A DNA stretch of 7,185 nucleotides from Oligoflexia bacterium (lineage in GTDB: Bacteria > Myxococcota_A > UBA796 > UBA2385). The DNA is taken from the NCBI GenBank assembly GCA_013152105.1, contig JAADHA010000677.1, forward strand, positions 1-7,185. The letters run 5' to 3'. This document shows positions 4,500 through 7,185 of the stretch, in pieces (the stretch's first letter is position 1; every line of letters begins with the position of its first letter). The notes under the pieces were generated by a model. That model saw nothing but the letters and a program-made list of their open reading frames with translations, ran no database searches and was not told the DNA's origin. Made by a program: the position numbers and the translations under genes.

Positions 4500-6734
4500 T
4501 CAGCCCTTGGTCCGATGCGAGAGCAACTGGGTGAGCACATCGACGAGCTGGGCTTCGCTGTCCCGGCTCTTGACCAGAGTGGCGTAGGCTTTTCGCGCGG
4601 TCTCGGCGAGCGGGTGCTGGTCGGTGAACAGAACGACCGGGAGATCGGGCCGCGACCGAGCCAGGCTCTCCAAGAGCTGCGACCCGTCCCCGTCGGGCAG
4701 GTCGAGCGCCAGGATGACGCCATCAAAGCCCCCATCATCGAGCGCCGCCAGGGCGTCTCTGAGGCTGTTGACACCGACGATCCGGGCGTGGTCGGCCATC
4801 AGCGCTGAGACGACGCTGCGTAGCTCAGCGTCGTCTTCGACGTGGAGCAGCCGCGGCAAGCCCCCCGTTCGTTCCTTCACCAGGCCGGTCAGGGCGTGGG
4901 CCAGCTCGGCTGCCGAGATAGGCTTGTGCAGCCAGGACACCTGTGTCAAATCATCGGTGCAGGTTGGCGTCGATCCAGACAGGATGATGACGGGAATCTG
5001 TGCCAGGTTGCGGCTGCGGAGATCCCGGAGCATGTCCAGGCCATCCTCGTCGGGCAGGCCCAGGTCCAGGACCAAGGCGTCGATCTTGAGACCGGCCTTG
5101 GCGGGATCCAGCAGCTCGCGGGCGTCTGCTGCGGTTGCAGCCATTACGGCTTGGTAGCCCTCGAGCTCGATCGTCAGCAACAGCGCCTGGGCGACGTCGC
5201 GATTGTCCTCGCAGATGAGAATGGTCGGAGATGCCTGACCGGGCGTCTCGCTCACGTCGGTGGTGAGGACCAGCTCGAACCAGAAGGTTGTGCCCAGTCC
5301 GGGTACAGTGTCGTAGCCGATGCGTCCGCGATGGGCCTCGATGATCGACCGGCTGATGTTGAGTCCCAGTCCACTGCCGCTGTGGCCGCGGGCGTCCGGT
5401 GCGGCAGCCTGGGCGAAGCGTTCGAAGATGTGGGGCTCGAATTCCGGTGCGATGCCGGGACCGTGGTCCTGCACGTCGACTCGTACACGCCGACTGTCGA
5501 CCGAGATCCCGACGGAGACCGTCTGTCCGGCTGGTGAGAAGCGGACCGCGTTGGCGAGCAGGTTGTCGATGACCTGGCGCAGGCGCTCCTCGTCGCCTCG
5601 GATGACGGCGCCTTCTGGGCGCTTGGACACGGTGACGGTGATGTCCTGCTCGAGCGCGTAGGCACGTATGGTCAGGACGGCCTCATCGACAACCCTCACC
5701 AGGTCGACCTCCGCCATGTCATAGACCATGCGCCCAGATGCCATCCGCTCGACGTCAAGGATGTCGTTGACCAGCCGGATCAGTCGGGTGGCGTTGCGGT
5801 TCGCAATGTCGATGAGCTGCACGACCGTCGGCGGGAGCTGGCCGAGGCTTCCGCTGGCCACCAGACCCAGGGCCCCGCGAATCGATGTCAGCGGTGTGCG
5901 CAATTCGTGGCTGACCGTCGCCAGGAATTCCGACTTGAGCTGCTCGACCTTGTGGTTGGCGGTGATGTCCCGCAGGACGGCGTAGTAGGAGCGCGCCACA
6001 GCGTCGGCGGTGAGCGTGACCTGAGCCCAGCGCTCCGGGCCTTCGGTGCTGTTGAGGCGCACCTCGATCCGGGTGGGTTCACCGAACAGGACAAGGGGGG
6101 CGCTCTCCTGTGTGACCCGCTCCAGGTCCTCGGGATGAACCAGATCCAAGACATGGTGTCCGACGAGGGCAGGGGGTTCGAGTTGGAGCAGGGCGTAGGC
6201 GGCTGGGTTGGCGGTGGCGATGCATCCGTGGGTGTCGATCACCGCCATGGCGTCGTTGCTGAGGTGAAAGAAGCGCTGACTGGAGTCGATCTGCGGCGTG
6301 GTCTCCACCCTTGGCCGCAGGTGGGTCTCGATGATGTGAACAGCTTGGAGGACGGCGTGTCGAGACGCGGTGTCAAAGCCATCCGGCTGTTCGCGGAGGG
6401 CGAAGAGCACACCCACGACCGTTCCAGCGACGACCAGACGTGAGGCCAGGCAGACGGCGCAATCTGGCAGGTAGCTGGCTCTGGGCTGTTCCAGCAGCAC
6501 GACTGAAGGACTGGCGACGATCCGCTCAATGAGTGGGTCTCTTGGGCTCGTCGCGGGGGACAAGTCACTCCAGCCCCGCACAGGGCGTAGCCAGTTCCCA
6601 TCGAGTTGAAGGACGGCCGCGTAGCTGAGGTCCAGTGTCTCGACCAGGATGTCCAACACGGTCCCGAGGACGCTATTCGGCAGACACAGTATGTCGTCCT
6701 TGCGCCGGAGGACGGGTGCTGGTGCGGATCGCAT
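4500..6734 (-). CDS. Soluble hybrid histidine kinase, GAF-PAS-HisKA-HATPase-REC-REC
   Basis: 744 residues, no membrane segment, so cytoplasmic sensing is expected. Domains in order: GAF about 18-138; PAS about 150-258; HisKA with phospho-acceptor His276 in SHELRTP; HATPase_c with N-box Asn391/Asn395, DHGPGI at 423-428, GSGLGL at 453-458 and the closing GLGTTF; REC1 about 503-618 with acidic pair Glu509/Asp510, phospho-Asp557, Ser586 and Lys604; REC2 about 627-738. REC2 keeps its acidic residues (EDD 633-635), Thr704 and Lys722, but has Ala676 where the phospho-Asp belongs, so it should not be phosphorylated. The GAF holds a CxxC (Cys92, Cys95) of unknown role. ATG 6734 follows the response-regulator stop by 5 bp; upstream in-frame ATGs would overlap that gene. 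GGGA nearby is a modest Shine-Dalgarno. It likely autophosphorylates and passes phosphate to REC1 and/or the adjacent regulator; no HPt domain is seen. Confidence 0.93.
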   Translation of the reverse strand: MRSAPAPVLRRKDDILCLPNSVLGTVLDILVETLDLSYAAVLQLDGNWLRPVRGWSDLSPATSPRDPLIERIVASPSVVLLEQPRASYLPDCAVCLASRLVVAGTVVGVLFALREQPDGFDTASRHAVLQAVHIIETHLRPRVETTPQIDSSQRFFHLSNDAMAVIDTHGCIATANPAAYALLQLEPPALVGHHVLDLVHPEDLERVTQESAPLVLFGEPTRIEVRLNSTEGPERWAQVTLTADAVARSYYAVLRDITANHKVEQLKSEFLATVSHELRTPLTSIRGALGLVASGSLGQLPPTVVQLIDIANRNATRLIRLVNDILDVERMASGRMVYDMAEVDLVRVVDEAVLTIRAYALEQDITVTVSKRPEGAVIRGDEERLRQVIDNLLANAVRFSPAGQTVSVGISVDSRRVRVDVQDHGPGIAPEFEPHIFERFAQAAAPDARGHSGSGLGLNISRSIIEAHRGRIGYDTVPGLGTTFWFELVLTTDVSETPGQASPTILICEDNRDVAQALLLTIELEGYQAVMAATAADARELLDPAKAGLKIDALVLDLGLPDEDGLDMLRDLRSRNLAQIPVIILSGSTPTCTDDLTQVSWLHKPISAAELAHALTGLVKERTGGLPRLLHVEDDAELRSVVSALMADHARIVGVNSLRDALAALDDGGFDGVILALDLPDGDGSQLLESLARSRPDLPVVLFTDQHPLAETARKAYATLVKSRDSEAQLVDVLTQLLSHRTKG

Positions 6735-6739
6735 GGGCG

Positions 6740-7117
6740 TCAATCCCGTCGTAGGTGAGGGCGGATCTGGTCTGCCAGGCTGAGAGGGTCGAAGGGCTTG
6801 GTGAGCACAGCCTCGGCGCCGAGTCTGAGCAGAAAGTCGTACTCGCCGGTGCGCGTCGCGGCGGTCAGGAAGATAACGGGGATCTGGGCCAGCGCGGGTT
6901 GTTTGTGCATACACTGGAGGGTCTCAGGACCGTCCATATCGGGCATCATCACGTCCATGAGGACCAGATCGGGGACATGAGCAAGGGCCAGAGTGAGCGC
7001 CTCTGCGCCGCTGGATGCCATGAGCACCCGCCAGTCCGTTTGCGTTCCCAGGACCACCGCCACGATCGCGCGGATGTCGGGATCGTCGTCCACAAAGAGC
7101 ACCGTCGCGGTGGGCAT
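6740..7117 (-). CDS. CheY-like single-domain response regulator
   Basis: 125 residues, almost entirely one receiver domain. All hallmark residues are present: acidic cluster Asp10-Asp12 in VDDD, phospho-acceptor Asp55 in LMDVMMPDMDG, Thr85 and Lys107 in TKPFDP. There is no output domain, so it acts by protein contact or as a phosphate shuttle. It sits 5 bp upstream of the hybrid kinase in the same direction, so the two are almost certainly co-transcribed and may be partners. This is the only stand-alone intact receiver in the window, in contrast to the pseudo-receivers of the EAL proteins. The start is supported by AGGA 7 nt upstream of ATG 7117. Any promoter lies in or beyond the last 68 bp of the window. 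Confidence 0.93.
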   Translation of the reverse strand: MPTATVLFVDDDPDIRAIVAVVLGTQTDWRVLMASSGAEALTLALAHVPDLVLMDVMMPDMDGPETLQCMHKQPALAQIPVIFLTAATRTGEYDFLLRLGAEAVLTKPFDPLSLADQIRPHLRRD

Positions 7118-7124
7118 GGTGGAG

Positions 7125-7128
7125 TCCT
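7125..7128 (-). promoter_or_regulatory. Ribosome binding site of the response regulator
   Basis: AGGA on the minus strand lies 7 nt before the ATG at 7117. It supports this start over upstream in-frame alternatives. Confidence 0.6.
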
Positions 7129-7185
7129 GCTGGCGCTAGCTCATGGGTGGTGGCCACGCGGCGGGCGTGCGGCCGGGGCGTGCCA

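Noticed and set aside
4397..4774. N-terminal extension of the 3233-4396 EAL gene to an ATG at 4774
   Set aside because: The extra 126 codons overlap the kinase C-terminus and read as out-of-frame composition; the receiver-like fold begins only after ATG 4396.
6735..6914. N-terminal extension of the hybrid kinase to an ATG at 6914
   Set aside because: It would lie wholly inside the response-regulator gene in another frame, and has no domain features.
7141..7185. Possible C-terminus of a further upstream minus-strand gene ending in TGA at 7143-7141
   Set aside because: Only 14 codons are visible, another frame ends equally well at a nearby TAG, and neither shows a recognisable motif.
7168..7185. 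TGGCACG at the right edge on the minus strand as a sigma-54 promoter for the regulator-kinase operon
   Set aside because: The -24 half matches, but four bases later the sequence is GGCCG rather than TTGCW, so the -12 element is absent.
1..7185. CRISPR arrays, tRNA or rRNA genes, insertion sequences
   Set aside because: No regularly spaced repeats, cloverleaf-like sequence, rRNA motifs, transposase frame or terminal inverted repeats were seen.

Overview
The window is GC-rich and gene-dense. It encodes soluble two-component signalling proteins, several EAL-family (c-di-GMP phosphodiesterase-fold) proteins and one Tad-type pseudopilin, with a consensus-like sigma-54 promoter. This suggests a free-living, signalling-rich, high-GC Gram-negative bacterium. 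A Myxococcota or other delta-proteobacterial-type genome would fit, but nothing here fixes the taxon.

Layout, right to left, because six of the seven genes are on the minus strand. A CheY-like single-domain response regulator (7117-6740) is followed after 5 bp by a soluble hybrid histidine kinase, GAF-PAS-HisKA-HATPase-REC-REC (6734-4500). Three paralogous genes follow in the same direction (4396-3233, 3180-1966, 1955-738). Each encodes an N-terminal receiver-like domain without the phospho-acceptor aspartate, joined to an EAL domain that has lost part of its catalytic set. A plus-strand TadE-like pseudopilin gene (280-726) converges on the last of these. Beyond it the minus strand resumes with the first 50 codons of a fourth EAL protein, without a receiver domain, which runs off the left edge (151-1). 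The 128 bp between the two divergent starts (152-279) hold a near-perfect -24/-12 promoter pointing at the pseudopilin gene, a six-codon mini-ORF behind a strong Shine-Dalgarno sequence, and a short GGGTAG direct repeat.

Reading of the system (inference): the kinase and regulator form a canonical phosphorelay core, with intact His276, Asp557 and Asp55. The EAL array looks like a set of diverged sensors, binders or adaptors rather than four enzymes. In the three complete EAL proteins the active-site positions lie at identical offsets from the EAL glutamate (0, 53, 81, 84, 111, 112, 132, 168, 188), so substitutions can be read without gaps. Erosion is graded: the 738-1955 product keeps most of the set, the 3233-4396 product loses more, and the 1966-3180 product has lost both loop aspartates and the EGVE glutamate. 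All keep the ExLxR motif, the metal-site Asn, the Lys and the final Gln. The likely theme is phosphorelay input combined with c-di-GMP binding or protein-protein output, possibly linked to surface or pilus functions through the TadE-like neighbour. That link rests on proximity only.
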